The translations under genes and the position numbers were made by a program. The notes below the pieces were generated by a model. The model was not told the DNA's origin. It was given only the letters and a program-made list of their open reading frames with translations, and did not search any database. Shown in pieces: positions 1-10,448 of a stretch of 64,000 nt of DNA; position 1 is the first letter of the stretch, and each line of letters starts with the position of its first letter. The DNA is from Pseudomonas caspiana. GTDB taxonomy: Bacteria; Pseudomonadota; Gammaproteobacteria; Pseudomonadales; Pseudomonadaceae. Location of the stretch: the NCBI RefSeq assembly GCF_002158995.1, contig NZ_LOHF01000014.1:99785-163784 (forward strand), read 5' to 3'.

Positions 1-166
1 TCCCCTATGATCCGGGCGGCCCGCGCCGAAGCGAGCCTTGAGTAAAGCAGAGAGTGGTCAGGTGCTGCGCCCATTCCTGCGGGCACGGCGAGCGCCCGAG
101 AATGGCTCTTTCAGACCACTGTCCTCGAAAATCTTGCCACTGCTGTGGCCAATCAATCGTGCAGAC
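1..166. other. Window edge; no gene recognised
   Basis: This is the stretch downstream of the hflC terminator. In other pseudomonads a DUF2065 gene, hisZ and purA follow hflC, but no matching start can be read here. A 67-codon minus-strand frame exists but has no recognisable family features and runs through the terminator. I see only spacer or leader sequence for a gene lying left of the window. Confidence 0.4.
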
Positions 167-192
167 GCAAAAAAGCCGGGAATTTCCCGGCT
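167..192 (-). terminator. Rho-independent terminator after hflC
   Basis: An 8-bp stem (174-181 pairing with 185-192, loop of 3) is followed, reading on the minus strand, by a run of six T (plus-strand A run 169-174). It lies about 80 bases past the hflC stop and closes the hfq-hflX-hflK-hflC transcript. A second GC-rich hairpin (227-233 with 249-255) sits between it and the hflC stop and may protect the mRNA 3' end. Confidence 0.85.
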
Positions 193-273
193 GCCGCATC
201 ATACACACGTTTTACCGCATGATCACCCCGCCGAACGGTTTTGCCGCCCGGCGGGTGGATTACGGCTTTCAGA

Positions 274-1143
274 TCACGGCTTGGATTTTTCCAGGTAGCG
301 GAAGAAATCGCTGCTCGGATCCAGAACCATCACGTCGCTCTTGTTCGCGAAGCTTTCACGGTAGGCGCGCAGGCTACGGTAGAACGCGTAGAACTCCTGA
401 TCCTGACCGTATGCCTTGGAGTAGATCGCGGAAGCTTGTGCATCACCATCACCACGGGCCTCTTCAGACTCGCGATAGGCTTCAGCCAGCAACACACGAC
501 GCTGACGATCAGCGTCGGCACGGATGCCTTCAGCCAGCTCGTTACCCTTGGCGCGATGCTCACGCGCTTCACGTTCACGCTCGGTACTCATCCGCTCGAA
601 GACGCTGCGGTTCACTTCTTTGGGCAGGTCGATAGCCTTGACCCGAACATCGATAACCTCGATACCCAGTTCCTTGCTTGCCATTGCGTTCAGCGAAGCG
701 GTTATGTCAGCCATCAGCGCGTCACGCTCGCCCGACACAGCTTCGTGCAGGGTGCGCTTACCGAACTGGTCACGCAGACCGGATTCAAGACGACGCGACA
801 GACGCTCATCAGCGATTTGCTTGAGGCCCGACGTCGCGGTGTAGAACACTTCCGCGTCCTTCACACGCCACTTGGCGTAGGCATCAACCATGACCGCTTT
901 CTTTTCCAGCGTCAGGAAGCGTTGGGTCGGTGCATCCAGAGTCAGCAGGCGGCCGTCGAACTTGCGCACCTGATTGACGTAAGGAATCTTCACGTGCAGA
1001 CCCGGCTGAATATTAGGTTCAACCACGCGACCAAATTGCAACATTACGGCACGTTCAGTCTGGGACACGATAAACAGGCTGTTCCAGGCAACTACCGCCA
1101 GCACTACAGCAACAATCAGGGCGATCAGCGATTTATTGCTCAT
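274..1143 (-). CDS. hflC: HflC, subunit of the HflKC membrane complex
   Basis: 289 residues, the usual size for HflC. A single N-terminal membrane anchor (about residues 7-25) precedes an SPFH/band-7 domain, beginning around QTERAVMLQFG, and a long charged coiled-coil region rich in Glu, Arg and Ala. In E. coli, HflK and HflC form a large periplasm-facing inner-membrane assembly that modulates the FtsH protease, affecting quality control of membrane proteins and the lambda CII lysogeny decision. The ATG at 1143 overlaps the hflK TGA by one base (TGATG), so the two are translationally coupled. It is the last gene of the operon, followed by two hairpins. Identification is by sequence character and gene order. 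Confidence 0.96.
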   Translation of the reverse strand: MSNKSLIALIVAVVLAVVAWNSLFIVSQTERAVMLQFGRVVEPNIQPGLHVKIPYVNQVRKFDGRLLTLDAPTQRFLTLEKKAVMVDAYAKWRVKDAEVFYTATSGLKQIADERLSRRLESGLRDQFGKRTLHEAVSGERDALMADITASLNAMASKELGIEVIDVRVKAIDLPKEVNRSVFERMSTEREREAREHRAKGNELAEGIRADADRQRRVLLAEAYRESEEARGDGDAQASAIYSKAYGQDQEFYAFYRSLRAYRESFANKSDVMVLDPSSDFFRYLEKSKP

Positions 1144-2315
1144 CAGCGAGTCTCCCTTGTACGCGGCTGCTGAATCTCTGCGGCGCGTGCGCCTGCATCA
1201 GCTCCGACTGCGGCGGCACCGTTAGTCGGGGCAGCGCTGTTACCGCTACGGCCATTTTCGATCATCTTGTCCAGTGGCAGATAAAGCAGGTTGTTCCCGC
1301 CCTTTTCGCCCGTTACGAGGACCTTGCTCGTATTGGTGAACAACTCTTGCATGGTGTCCAGGTACAGACGCTCACGCGTGACCTCCGGAGCCTTGCGATA
1401 CTCGGCAACCAGTTTGGTAAAGCGATCAGCTTCACCCTTGGCGCGCGAGATCACTTCGTCGCGATAACCGTTGGCATCTTCGATGATGCGTTGAGCCTGA
1501 CCACGCGCTTCCGGAATCACACCGTTAGCGTAGGTTTCAGCCTGGTTGCGCGAACGTTGCTCGTCTTCACGGGCACGGATCACGTCATCGAACGCTTCCT
1601 GAACCTCACGAGGCGCGGCAGCACTCTGCACGTTCACCTGAGTGACGGTGATACCGGTGCGATAGGTATCGAGGAAGCGTTGCAGACGCTCCTTGATTTC
1701 ACTCGCCATCAGCTCACGACCTTCAGTCAGCACCTGGTCCATGGCCGTGGAACCCACGACATGACGCAAAGCACTTTCAGTGGCGTGTTGCAGACTGACT
1801 TCCGGCTGATCAACGTTCAGCACGAAATCACGCAGGTTGGAGATTTTGTACTGCACGGTCAGCGGCACTTCGACGATGTTTTCGTCTTCAGTCAGCATCT
1901 GGCCCTGTTTGCTGTAGGCACGTTCGCGAGTCACGTTTTCCATGTACTTGCGATCAAACGGCGGGAAATAGATATTCAGACCCGAACCTACGGTTTCGTG
2001 GTACTGACCGAAGCGCAGCACAACGGCTTGCTCCTGCTCGTCCACGACGTAAATGGCGCTGTACAGCCAGATCGCGACCAGCACGACCAGACCAATGCCC
2101 AGCAAGCCGAAACCGCCACCCTTGCCAGGGTTGCCGTTACCGCCACCGTCACCACCACTGCGTTTCTTACCACCACCGAACAACCCATTCAGGCTTTCCT
2201 GCAGCTTTCGGAAGGCCTCGTCGAGATCCGGTGGCCCCTTGCGGTCGTCGCCCTTGCGCTTACCACCCCAAGGATCCTGATTATTCGAGTTGCCACCCGG
2301 CTCATTCCAAGCCAT
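1143..2315 (-). CDS. hflK: HflK, subunit of the HflKC membrane complex
   Basis: 390 residues starting at MAWNEPGGN; an in-frame extension to 2339 has no support. The cytoplasmic N-terminus is rich in Gly, Asn and Lys (about residues 1-75), followed by one transmembrane helix (about 78-97) and a band-7/SPFH domain beginning near the VVDEQEQAVVLRFG segment. The C-terminal tail is Ala/Gly-rich and probably disordered. HflK partners HflC around FtsH. A 72-base gap from hflX holds a strong hairpin (2381-2405), so the HflKC part of the transcript may be processed or stabilised separately from hflX. Confidence 0.96.
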   Translation of the reverse strand: MAWNEPGGNSNNQDPWGGKRKGDDRKGPPDLDEAFRKLQESLNGLFGGGKKRSGGDGGGNGNPGKGGGFGLLGIGLVVLVAIWLYSAIYVVDEQEQAVVLRFGQYHETVGSGLNIYFPPFDRKYMENVTRERAYSKQGQMLTEDENIVEVPLTVQYKISNLRDFVLNVDQPEVSLQHATESALRHVVGSTAMDQVLTEGRELMASEIKERLQRFLDTYRTGITVTQVNVQSAAAPREVQEAFDDVIRAREDEQRSRNQAETYANGVIPEARGQAQRIIEDANGYRDEVISRAKGEADRFTKLVAEYRKAPEVTRERLYLDTMQELFTNTSKVLVTGEKGGNNLLYLPLDKMIENGRSGNSAAPTNGAAAVGADAGARAAEIQQPRTRETR

Positions 2316-2380
2316 AGCGCTCTCCATCTGATAAAGCAAAGACGCGCCCGCGGCGCGCCGACCAATGCTACAGAATGCCC

Positions 2381-2405
2381 GAGAAAGCCGTACAACGGCT
2401 TTCTC
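2381..2405 (-). other. Intercistronic hairpin between hflX and hflK
   Basis: An 11-bp perfect stem (2381-2391 with 2395-2405) with a 3-base loop. On the minus strand, the direction of the operon, no T run follows, so it is not a typical terminator. It could be a processing or stability element or a partial attenuator. The structure is direct observation; the role is inference. Confidence 0.5.
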
Positions 2406-2411
2406 ACGCTT

Positions 2412-3713
2412 TTATTGCAAAGTGTGTTGCTCGATGAATTCCAGCGGCTGCAGTCCTTCGCGACTCACCAGACGATTGAACTCAACGCGCGGTAAACGTA
2501 CTGCCAACAAGCTACTGCCTTGCTCGTCATATTCTTCGCTCTGCACCGCACCCAACTCGAAGAACTGGGCGCGCAACCGGGCGAAATCCTGAGACAGATG
2601 CAGGGTGCCGACGAACAGATCGTCACCGAGCAACTCGGCAACAGCCTGCTTTAGCAGGTCCAGCCCGCGACCATCACGCGCTGAAACCCAGACACGTTGC
2701 GGCTTGCCATCGGCATCGCGTTGTATCTGCGGCTCTACGCCTTCAAGCAGGTCGAGTTTGTTATAGACCTCGAGTATCGGCAAGCCCTCGGCACCGATCT
2801 CGCCGAGTACCGCCATAACCTGCTCGATCTGCTCCATTCGCTCAGGCTCGTGAGAGTCGATGACATGCAGCAGCAAATCAGAGTTGCTGGACTCTTCGAG
2901 CGTAGCGCGAAAGGCCTCGACCAGCTTGTGTGGCAGGTGACGAATGAAGCCCACGGTGTCGGCCAGCACGATAGGCCCCAGGTCATCGAGCTGCAGACGG
3001 CGCAGGGTCGGGTCGAGCGTGGCGAAGAGCTGATCCGCAGCAAACACATCGGAATCGGTCACAGCATTGAACAATGTCGATTTGCCGGCGTTGGTATAAC
3101 CCACCAGTGAAACCGAAGGGATATCGGCGCGCTTACGCCCGCGACGGGCTTGCTCACGCTGACTGCGGACCTTTTCAAGACGGCCTTTGATCTGTCGCAG
3201 ACGAACCCGCAACAGGCGCCGATCCGTTTCCAGCTGGGTTTCACCAGGACCACGCAGGCCAATACCACCGCCCTGGCGCTCAAGGTGAGTCCAGCCGCGA
3301 ACCAGCCGCGTGCTCATGTGCTCGAGCTGTGCCAGCTCGACCTGCAACTTGCCTTCATGAGTACGCGCACGTTGCGCGAAGATGTCGAGGATCAACCCCG
3401 TGCGATCAAGGACGCGACACTCGAAAACTCGTTCGAGGTTACGTTCCTGACTGGGTGTCAGCACGTGATTGAAGATGACGATATCGATTTTTTCGGCTTT
3501 GACCTGGTCGCGAAGCTCCTCGACCTTGCCACTGCCAATCAGATATTTGGCCGATGGCCGATGACGCGGCACGTTGACGAACGCGACGGTATCGGCGCCA
3601 GCCGATATGGCCAACTCCCGAAACTCCTGCGGATCTTCGCGCGCCTCAGGGTCCTGACCATCCAGGTGAACGAGTATTGCGCGTTCACCACCACTGTGGC
3701 GCTCAAAGAACAA
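2412..3713 (-). CDS. hflX: GTPase HflX, ribosome-associated
   Basis: 433 residues. The N-terminal HflX subdomain is followed by a basic coiled-coil linker (about 150-190) and a G domain with P-loop GYTNAGKST, DPTLR, DTVGF and NKLD motifs. HflX binds 50S subunits and 70S ribosomes and can split stalled or heat-damaged ribosomes. The start is TTG at 3713, supported by a TAGGAG sequence six bases upstream; no in-frame ATG lies nearby. It begins 12 bases after hfq. The usual hfq-hflX order supports the call. The C-terminal region is longer than the minimal E. coli core, as is common in Pseudomonas. Confidence 0.96.
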   Translation of the reverse strand: MFFERHSGGERAILVHLDGQDPEAREDPQEFRELAISAGADTVAFVNVPRHRPSAKYLIGSGKVEELRDQVKAEKIDIVIFNHVLTPSQERNLERVFECRVLDRTGLILDIFAQRARTHEGKLQVELAQLEHMSTRLVRGWTHLERQGGGIGLRGPGETQLETDRRLLRVRLRQIKGRLEKVRSQREQARRGRKRADIPSVSLVGYTNAGKSTLFNAVTDSDVFAADQLFATLDPTLRRLQLDDLGPIVLADTVGFIRHLPHKLVEAFRATLEESSNSDLLLHVIDSHEPERMEQIEQVMAVLGEIGAEGLPILEVYNKLDLLEGVEPQIQRDADGKPQRVWVSARDGRGLDLLKQAVAELLGDDLFVGTLHLSQDFARLRAQFFELGAVQSEEYDEQGSSLLAVRLPRVEFNRLVSREGLQPLEFIEQHTLQ

Positions 3714-3725
3714 AGCAGACTCCTA

Positions 3726-3986
3726 TCAGGCGTTACCTGGCTCAGCGTCGCCCTGCTCACCTTCGGTTGCGCTAGGCAGACGAATCGGGCGAACCGGAAC
3801 AACGGTAGAGATTGCGTGCTTGTAGACCATTTGGCTGACAGTGTTCTTCAGCAAAATAACGAACTGGTCAAAGGACTCGATGGTGCCTTGCAGCTTGATG
3901 CCGTTGACGAGATAGATCGAAACCCCAACCTTCTCTTTACGCAGGGTGTTCAGGTAAGGGTCTTGTAGCGAATGCCCTTTTGACAT
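3726..3986 (-). CDS. hfq: RNA chaperone Hfq
   Basis: 86 residues from MSKGHSLQD, with an AAAGGAGT Shine-Dalgarno seven bases upstream; an extension to 4010 is unlikely. The Sm1 region (about 8-40) and the Sm2 signature (VYKHAIST, about 55-62) are intact, as are the proximal-face residues QDPYLN near the N-terminus. The C-terminal tail is short and acidic/Gly-containing, as in Pseudomonas, unlike the longer E. coli tail. Hfq forms a hexamer that binds sRNAs and mRNAs. In Pseudomonas it also acts with Crc in catabolite repression. A promoter in the 88-base gap to miaA is likely but I cannot point to one. Confidence 0.98.
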   Translation of the reverse strand: MSKGHSLQDPYLNTLRKEKVGVSIYLVNGIKLQGTIESFDQFVILLKNTVSQMVYKHAISTVVPVRPIRLPSATEGEQGDAEPGNA

Positions 3987-4074
3987 GTGCCGCACTCCTT
4001 TAAGGATCAATAATAATTCGAATTCAATTGGCTTGAACCGCCACCCCCCAAGGATAGACGGCTATTGCAAGGAC

Positions 4075-5046
4075 TCAGCTCAATATGGAGACCGACCCCA
4101 GGTATTTCAAGGCGCGTGGCAAATTGTCGCTGGCCAGGCTGTCCAACCAGTGTAAATCGTCCCAGCTACGTAGCCAGGTAAACTGTCGTTTGGCCAGTTG
4201 GCGAGTGGCAATAATGCCCCGCTCCTGCATTTCAGCCCATGTCAGCTTTCCATCCAGATGATCCCAGACCTGGCGATAACCGACGGCTCTTATCGATGGC
4301 AGACCCGCGTGCAGGTCGCCTCTTGAGCGTAACGCCAGAACTTCGTCCAGGAATCCCTGGTCCAGCATTGTTGAAAACCTTGATGCGATACGGCCATGCA
4401 ACACCTTGCGATCTGCCGGAGCAATGGCCAGGTTGGCGACAGTATAGGGCAATTGCGGTCTACCAGAAGCCGCAGAATCAGTAGTTTGCGCAGTTTGTTG
4501 TTCTCTATGTGCTGTCATGCTCAGCCCGCTGACCCGATAAACCTCCAACGCACGTATCAATCGCTGCGGGTCATTGGGGTGGATGCGCGCCGCAGACACC
4601 GGATCCACTGCTGCCAACTGGTCATGCAATGACTGCCAGCCGTGGGTTGCAGCCTGTGCTTCCAGCTCCGCGCGAACACCTGCATCAGCGGCCGGCATAT
4701 CCGCCAACCCGTCCAGTAGAGCCTTGAAATACAACATAGTGCCGCCGACCAGCAGCGGAATTTTTCCGCGAGCGGTAATTTCCGCCATCGCAGCCAGCGC
4801 ATCACTGCGAAAATCGGCTGCAGAATAGCTTTCGGCTGGATCAAGAATGTCCACCAGACGATGAGGAAACTCGGCCAGTTGCGCTTTGGAAGGCTTGGCG
4901 GTGCCGATGTCCATGCCGCGATAGACGAGCGCCGAATCGACGCTGATCAGTTCGCAAGGCAGGACTTTGCAGATTTCCATGGCCAGATCGGTCTTACCCG
5001 AAGCCGTCGGCCCCATCAGAAAGATGGCCGGAGGTAGAGCGCTCAT
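4075..5046 (-). CDS. miaA: tRNA dimethylallyltransferase MiaA
   Basis: 323 residues, typical for the family. A P-loop ([11 protein letters not shown], about residues 12-22) and the following [17 protein letters not shown] segment mark a dimethylallyl-diphosphate:tRNA transferase. It modifies A37 of tRNAs reading UNN codons, the first step towards ms2i6A. The C-terminal [10 protein letters not shown] segment is also typical. The ATG directly abuts the mutL stop (mutL ends 5047), giving tight coupling in the amiB-mutL-miaA-hfq run. Confidence 0.97.
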   Translation of the reverse strand: MSALPPAIFLMGPTASGKTDLAMEICKVLPCELISVDSALVYRGMDIGTAKPSKAQLAEFPHRLVDILDPAESYSAADFRSDALAAMAEITARGKIPLLVGGTMLYFKALLDGLADMPAADAGVRAELEAQAATHGWQSLHDQLAAVDPVSAARIHPNDPQRLIRALEVYRVSGLSMTAHREQQTAQTTDSAASGRPQLPYTVANLAIAPADRKVLHGRIASRFSTMLDQGFLDEVLALRSRGDLHAGLPSIRAVGYRQVWDHLDGKLTWAEMQERGIIATRQLAKRQFTWLRSWDDLHWLDSLASDNLPRALKYLGSVSILS

Positions 5047-7002
5047 TCAACGACCGCGCAGGAAGAGTTTGTCCAGATCATCCAGCCCCATTTGGGTCCA
5101 GGTAGGTCGGCCATGGTTGCATTGACCGCTGCGCTCGGTGTTTTCCATGTCGCGCAGCAGACCGTTCATTTCCGGGATCGCCAGACGGCGGTTGGCCCGA
5201 ATCGCACCGTGGCAAGCCATGGTGCCCAGCAATTCGTTCATGTGAGCCTGAACCCGGTCACTGGTGCCGTACTCCATCAGATCCGCCAGCACGTCGCTGA
5301 CCAGACGATTGGCCTCGGCCTGTTTCAACAAGGCCGGAATCTGTCGGATCGCCAGACTTTCAGGGCCAAGGCGCTGCAACTCGAAGCCCAGACGCTGGAA
5401 TGTCTCGATGTGCTCTTCGGCGCAATCGGCTTCACGCTGGCTGACCGCGATCGACTCAGGCACCAATAAAGGCTGACCGCTCAAGCCTTCACTGGCCATC
5501 GCAATCTTCAGCCGCTCGTACATGATCCGCTCGTGCGCAGCATGCATGTCTACCAGCACCAACCCGTGAGCGTTTTCCGCCAGAATATAAATGCCCTTGA
5601 GTTGCGCCAAGGCATAACCCAACGGGGGAATGTCGCCCTGAGTTTCTGGCAACGAAACGGCAGGCGTACCGGGCAACGGCGCATAAAACTCGCGATAAGC
5701 GCTTTGCGCTTCGGCGGCGGGTAAGGTCGCTGTGGGGCGTGGCGTGTACTGATATTGATAACCAGCGCCCGCGCCTGAACCGGCTGGCGGCGCATAAGGT
5801 TGAGCCTGAGGCTGCTCCAGCAGATTATTGGCCAGACGCATTTCACCCTGCGGCCCGAACTCACCGGCTTGCGGGCCAGTGGGTCGCTCGACGGCAGTGA
5901 CTGGCGCAGCGCCCGCAAGCTGATCTTCGGGACGCACATCGCCCAGCGCCCGATGCAACGTGCCATACAGGAAGTCATGCACCATGCGCCCATCACGGAA
6001 GCGGACTTCGTGTTTGGTCGGATGCACGTTGACGTCAACGACGGCGGGATCAACCTCGAAAAACAGCACGAAGGTCGGATGACGGCCATTGAACAACACG
6101 TCGCGATAAGCCTGGCGCACCGCATGCGCTACCAGCTTGTCGCGCACTGCCCGGCCGTTCACAAAGAAATACTGCAAGTCTGCCTGGCTACGAGAAAAGG
6201 TCGGCAACCCGACCCAGCCCCAAAGATGCAAGCCATTGCGCTCAATCTCGATGGGCAGCGCCTGCTCCAGAAAACCAGGGCCGCAAATGGCCGAAACGCG
6301 TCTGGCGCGAGCCGTGTCGTCGTTGGCTTCATGCAGACTGAGGATCGTCTTACCGTTGTGCCGCAAATGGAACGCCACGTCGAAACGTGCCAGTGCCATG
6401 CGTTTGATCACTTCCTGGAGGTGATCGAATTCGGTTTTTTCCGCCTTGAGAAACTTGCGTCGCGCCGGGGTATTGAAGAACAGGTCGCGGACTTCAACCG
6501 AGGTGCCCACCGGATGCGCAGCAGGCTGGACTCGGGAGGCCATGTCGCGCCCTTCGGTTTCGACTTGCCAGGCTTGATCGGCATCACGCGTTCGGGAGGT
6601 CAGGGTCAATCGCGCCACAGAGCTGATCGACGCCAGCGCTTCGCCGCGAAAACCAAGGCTCATGACCCGCTCAAGGTCTTCCAGCTCGCGGATCTTGCTG
6701 GTGGCATGACGAGCCAGGGCTAAAGGCAGGTCATCAGAGGAAATCCCGCTGCCGTCGTCTCGAACCCGCAGCAGCTTGATGCCTGCCTGTTCAACATCGA
6801 CATCAATACGCTTGGCGCCTGAGTCCAGGCTGTTTTCCAGCAATTCCTTGATGACCGATGCTGGCCGCTCGACCACTTCGCCCGCTGCAATCTGGTTGGC
6901 CAGCCGCGGGCTGAGCAATTCGATGCGCGCAGCGTTTAGAGCTGCTGCGCTGGCGGGGGCCTGAACGTCAGGCTCAACACTGTCGAGAAGAAGATCGGTC
7001 AT
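5047..7002 (-). CDS. mutL: DNA mismatch repair protein MutL
   Basis: 651 residues. The N-terminal GHKL ATPase is complete: [17 protein letters not shown], and [10 protein letters not shown] motifs within the first about 110 residues. A Pro/Gln/Ala-rich linker (about 370-440) leads to the C-terminal dimerisation domain. That domain carries a metal-binding endonuclease-type motif, [12 protein letters not shown], followed by ACHGAIR near the end. Pseudomonas MutL, unlike E. coli MutL, is expected to nick DNA because it has this motif. MutL couples MutS mismatch recognition to downstream excision. ATG at 7002 overlaps the amiB TGA by four bases (ATGA). Confidence 0.98.
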   Translation of the reverse strand: MTDLLLDSVEPDVQAPASAAALNAARIELLSPRLANQIAAGEVVERPASVIKELLENSLDSGAKRIDVDVEQAGIKLLRVRDDGSGISSDDLPLALARHATSKIRELEDLERVMSLGFRGEALASISSVARLTLTSRTRDADQAWQVETEGRDMASRVQPAAHPVGTSVEVRDLFFNTPARRKFLKAEKTEFDHLQEVIKRMALARFDVAFHLRHNGKTILSLHEANDDTARARRVSAICGPGFLEQALPIEIERNGLHLWGWVGLPTFSRSQADLQYFFVNGRAVRDKLVAHAVRQAYRDVLFNGRHPTFVLFFEVDPAVVDVNVHPTKHEVRFRDGRMVHDFLYGTLHRALGDVRPEDQLAGAAPVTAVERPTGPQAGEFGPQGEMRLANNLLEQPQAQPYAPPAGSGAGAGYQYQYTPRPTATLPAAEAQSAYREFYAPLPGTPAVSLPETQGDIPPLGYALAQLKGIYILAENAHGLVLVDMHAAHERIMYERLKIAMASEGLSGQPLLVPESIAVSQREADCAEEHIETFQRLGFELQRLGPESLAIRQIPALLKQAEANRLVSDVLADLMEYGTSDRVQAHMNELLGTMACHGAIRANRRLAIPEMNGLLRDMENTERSGQCNHGRPTWTQMGLDDLDKLFLRGR

Positions 7003-8429
7003 GGTTGAGTCGCCACCTCGGAGCTAGGGATTTTCAGGTCCTGCCCGACACGCAACTCATCCGTCTTCAGATTATTGGCACTGCGCAACGCAGCAGGGCT
7101 CATGTCGTAACGGGCGGCAAGCATCGAAAGGCTTTCACCCGAACGCACCACATGGTTACGCGGCCCTTGGGCAAGTTTGCCGTTATCACGCAGCCAGGAG
7201 ATATAAGTGCCTTGCGGTGGATTCTGCTGGAAGAACTGCTTCACGCCAGAGTTGATTGAACGCGCCAGTGCCTGCTGGTGCGAGGCAGCGCTGAGCTTGG
7301 CGGCTTCGGCGTTGTTGGAGATAAAGCCGGTTTCAACCAGAATCGACGGGATATCAGGCGATTTGAGCACCATGAAGCCTGCCTGCTCCACACGGGATTT
7401 GTGCAGCGACGTCACGCGACCAATATTGGTCAGGACTTTCTGCCCGACATTGAGGCTCGATGACAACGAAGCAGTCATGGACAAGTCCAGCAATACCCCC
7501 GCCAGCATCCGGTCCTTGTCATCCAGGCTTACCGCGCCAGCACCACCGATCAAGTCGGAACGGTTTTCGCTATCAGCCAGCCAACGCGCCGTCTCAGACG
7601 TAGCGCCGCGCTCAGACAGGGCGAATACCGAGGCGCCAAACGCCGCTCGCGACGGCGCAGCGTCAGCGTGAATCGACACGAACAGGTCCGCGCCTTTGGC
7701 CCTGGCAATTTCGGTGCGTTTACGCAACGGGATGAAGTAGTCACCGGTTCGGGTCAGCTCGGCGCGGTAGCCTTTTTCAGCATTGATCTGACGTTGCAGC
7801 TCTTTGGCGATGGCCAGTACCAGATTCTTTTCTTTCTGCCCGCTACTGCCGGACGCACCCGGATCCTCTCCACCGTGACCGGCATCAATCACGATCACAA
7901 TGTCACGCTTGCCGTTAGGCACGGGCGTCAGTTTGATTTCGGGTTTGGCCGGACTGACCGGTACGGCAGGCGCGGTGTTCGCGGCCGTATCGGGAATGGT
8001 CGGACTCGGATTGGCATCACCCGGCTCATCGAACAGGTCAACGACAAGGCGGTTGCCGTATTGCTGGTTCGGGGCCAGGGTGAAGCTCTTGGGGGTCACG
8101 GCCTTTTTCAAGTCGATGACCACGCGCAAATCCGTAGCGGTCCGCTGAGCGGAACGCATGCTGGTAATGGGCGTATTGGCCATGGGCACATTCAGCGGAC
8201 CACCGAGGGTCGCACCGTTGATATCGATAACCAGTCGGTCAGGAGAAGTCAGGGTGAAAACGCTGTGCTGGACGGGTCCGGACAGGTCAAAAACCAGTCG
8301 TGTGTTATCCGGTGCACGCCATAGGCGGACACTTTTTACCTGTGTTGCGGCCAGCGCATCAACAGCCAGGGCTGTCAAAAGCAGACCCACTACAGTAACC
8401 AGCGCGCGAATGCGCATACCTAACCCCAT
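6999..8429 (-). CDS. amiB: N-acetylmuramoyl-L-alanine amidase AmiB with LysM domain
   Basis: 476 residues from MGLGMRIRA; a start four codons later (8417) is equally possible. A Sec signal peptide (about 1-30) precedes an AMIN domain (about 30-130), which targets septal peptidoglycan. An Amidase_3 zinc hydrolase follows ([13 protein letters not shown] near 187; VETGFISN near 370). A C-terminal LysM repeat ends the protein ([13 protein letters not shown] onwards). It cleaves the amide bond between MurNAc and the peptide stem during daughter-cell separation. The catalytic domain has the insertion that is normally held by an EnvC/NlpD-type activator. It starts two bases after the tsaE stop. Confidence 0.96.
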   Translation of the reverse strand: MGLGMRIRALVTVVGLLLTALAVDALAATQVKSVRLWRAPDNTRLVFDLSGPVQHSVFTLTSPDRLVIDINGATLGGPLNVPMANTPITSMRSAQRTATDLRVVIDLKKAVTPKSFTLAPNQQYGNRLVVDLFDEPGDANPSPTIPDTAANTAPAVPVSPAKPEIKLTPVPNGKRDIVIVIDAGHGGEDPGASGSSGQKEKNLVLAIAKELQRQINAEKGYRAELTRTGDYFIPLRKRTEIARAKGADLFVSIHADAAPSRAAFGASVFALSERGATSETARWLADSENRSDLIGGAGAVSLDDKDRMLAGVLLDLSMTASLSSSLNVGQKVLTNIGRVTSLHKSRVEQAGFMVLKSPDIPSILVETGFISNNAEAAKLSAASHQQALARSINSGVKQFFQQNPPQGTYISWLRDNGKLAQGPRNHVVRSGESLSMLAARYDMSPAALRSANNLKTDELRVGQDLKIPSSEVATQP

Positions 8430-8431
8430 TT

Positions 8432-8902
8432 CTATTTGAATTCCAACGCCAAAGCGGCACACCAGGTTTCGCCACGCGAGCCCGTCGGGCTCAAAGTCAG
8501 TGCTCGACCTTGCGCATGCGGCCTAATGGTAATGGTCAGGTCAGGCTTTGGCAAAAAGCCTGCACCGAGCTGGGGCCACTCGATCAAACAAAGTGCATCG
8601 CCTTCCAGGTAATCGCGGATGCCCAGGTACTCAAGCTCTTCGGGGTCGACCAGTCGATACAGGTCGAAGTGGAATACGCGAACCGAGCCAATTTCATAGG
8701 GTTCGACCAAGGTGAAGGTCGGACTCTTGACCGCGCCCTCATGCCCGAGGCCACGGATGATGCCTCGTGAAAGCGTGGTTTTACCTGCGCCCAGATCCCC
8801 TTCCAGAAAAATAACGCCGCCCCCTTGAGTCACCTGGGCAATACGTTCACCAAAGCTGGTCATGGCCTCTTCACCGACCAAATGCAGCGTTAACTCAGAC
8901 AC
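8432..8902 (-). CDS. tsaE: tRNA threonylcarbamoyladenosine ATPase TsaE
   Basis: 156 residues. The Walker A motif GDLGAGKTT (about residues 36-44), SPTFTLVEPY and a HFDLYRL segment are diagnostic of TsaE (YjeE). It is the ATPase that, with TsaB and TsaD, is required for t6A37 formation on ANN-decoding tRNAs. The start is GTG at 8902, with a GGAGGAG Shine-Dalgarno about 10 bases upstream. It overlaps the end of the nnr gene by 13 bases. Confidence 0.96.
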   Translation of the reverse strand: MSELTLHLVGEEAMTSFGERIAQVTQGGGVIFLEGDLGAGKTTLSRGIIRGLGHEGAVKSPTFTLVEPYEIGSVRVFHFDLYRLVDPEELEYLGIRDYLEGDALCLIEWPQLGAGFLPKPDLTITIRPHAQGRALTLSPTGSRGETWCAALALEFK

Positions 8903-10386
8903 GGTTGCTGCTCCTCCAATAACTGACGAATGGCTGGAATCAAATCACTGGCCGCCAACCCACGGCCCGCTTCGCCGACCCGCTGTCCGGCGCTGGCATG
9001 CAGCCAGACCGCCAGACACGCCGCATCGAACGGTTTCATTTTTTGCGCCATCAGCGCGCCAATCAGCCCGGCGAGGACATCGCCCAGACCCGCAGTCGCC
9101 ATGGCTGGATGGCCGCGATCACACAGCATTAATTGCCCATCGACGTCAGCGATCAGGCTGCCGCTGCCCTTCAGTACACAAACCGCCTGGTATTTATCGG
9201 CCAGTGCTCGCGCGGCAGCAGGGCGGTCAGCCTGGACTTGTTTAGTGGTCATCCCCAGCAGGCGCGCAGCCTCGCCAGGATGCGGGGTAATAACGCTGCC
9301 CTCGGGAAGTGAAACAAAACCTTGCGCCAACTGATTAAGGGCATCGGCGTCCCACACTTGCGGACGTTGAGCATTGGCCGCCGCTGACAGCAGGCTGCGG
9401 CCCCAGGCGGCTTGCCCCATGCCAGGGCCGACCACCAGAACACTGGCGGGCTCAATCAACGCCATCAACTGGTTAGCCGAACGGATCGCCGCGCTCATCA
9501 CTTCGGGCATGCGAGTCAGCGCAGCAGGAATGTGTTCGGCTCGGGTCGCCAACGTGACCATGCCCGCGCCACAGCGCAAAGCACTTTCGGCGCTCAGCAG
9601 ACAGGCCCCGCCGAAACCGTGATCGCCGCCAATCACCAGCACCCGACCATACAGGCCTTTATGAGCAGTGCGAGGGCGTGAAGCCAGATGCGGCAGATTG
9701 AAGGTATCAAGGCGAATCGCGCTGCGAGTGGCCTGAGCGACAATGGCCGGATCAGCCTGCAAGTCGTCGAATACCAGCTCGCCCACCAGGTCCGGCGCAT
9801 CACCGGTCAGCAGGCCCAGCTTCAAGCCTATATAGGTCACGGTCAGATCGGCCCGCACCGCGACACCCAGAATACGTCCGGTATCGGCGCTCAGCCCGGA
9901 GGGAATATCCACCGCCACGACCGGCAAGCCACTGGCATTGATCGACTCGATTGCCGCGGCGTACGGCTGGCGAACGTCACCGTTCAAGCCAGTCCCCAAC
10001 AGCGCATCCAGCACAATACCGCGCAACGGCTGATCAGCCCACGATTGAACATTCAGACCAGCAGCGACTGCCGCGCGGTAAGCGTCAGCGGCATCGCCAG
10101 CCAGCGCGGCGGGATCGGCCACGCTGAACACCTGAACATTCCAGCCCGCTTTGCGCGCCAGAGCGGCGATCAGATAACCGTCGCCCGCGTTGTTGCCACG
10201 ACCGGCCAGCAAGCTCAATTCCCGCGCTTCGGGCCAGTGTCGACGCAGCGCACGCCACGTCGCATGGGCGGCCCGTTGCATCAATTCACCGCCGCAAGTA
10301 CCCGCAGCAATGAGCTGTGCGTCCAGTTCGCGGACCTGCGCGGCACTGTACAGCGCGTCGGGTAATTGGGGATTCGTGTCGACCAT
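8890..10386 (-). CDS. nnr: Bifunctional NAD(P)HX epimerase/dehydratase
   Basis: 498 residues from MVDTNPQLP; upstream in-frame codons to 10431 would run into the divergent promoter and are rejected. The N-terminal half is the YjeF_N epimerase (GRGNNAGDGYLIA). The C-terminal half is a ribokinase-like ADP/ATP-dependent dehydratase (GGDHGFGGA, KGSGSLIAD, TAGLGDVLAG). The enzyme repairs hydrated NADH and NADPH. It is the first gene of the minus-strand run that continues to hflC and is divergent from queG, with 62 bases between start codons. Confidence 0.95.
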   Translation of the reverse strand: MVDTNPQLPDALYSAAQVRELDAQLIAAGTCGGELMQRAAHATWRALRRHWPEARELSLLAGRGNNAGDGYLIAALARKAGWNVQVFSVADPAALAGDAADAYRAAVAAGLNVQSWADQPLRGIVLDALLGTGLNGDVRQPYAAAIESINASGLPVVAVDIPSGLSADTGRILGVAVRADLTVTYIGLKLGLLTGDAPDLVGELVFDDLQADPAIVAQATRSAIRLDTFNLPHLASRPRTAHKGLYGRVLVIGGDHGFGGACLLSAESALRCGAGMVTLATRAEHIPAALTRMPEVMSAAIRSANQLMALIEPASVLVVGPGMGQAAWGRSLLSAAANAQRPQVWDADALNQLAQGFVSLPEGSVITPHPGEAARLLGMTTKQVQADRPAAARALADKYQAVCVLKGSGSLIADVDGQLMLCDRGHPAMATAGLGDVLAGLIGALMAQKMKPFDAACLAVWLHASAGQRVGEAGRGLAASDLIPAIRQLLEEQQPCLS

Positions 10387-10448
10387 GCGTCTCTTGGCTC
10401 CGATGTCTGGCAGAATTATACGCACCTCCACCCGGTTTCTCCTTGCGC

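Noticed and set aside
5..208. 67-codon minus-strand frame at the left edge
   Set aside because: It crosses the hflC terminator and shows no family; likely spurious.
241..1173. 310-codon plus-strand frame opposite hflC
   Set aside because: Antisense to a conserved gene and without recognisable features; such shadows are common in GC-rich codon patterns.
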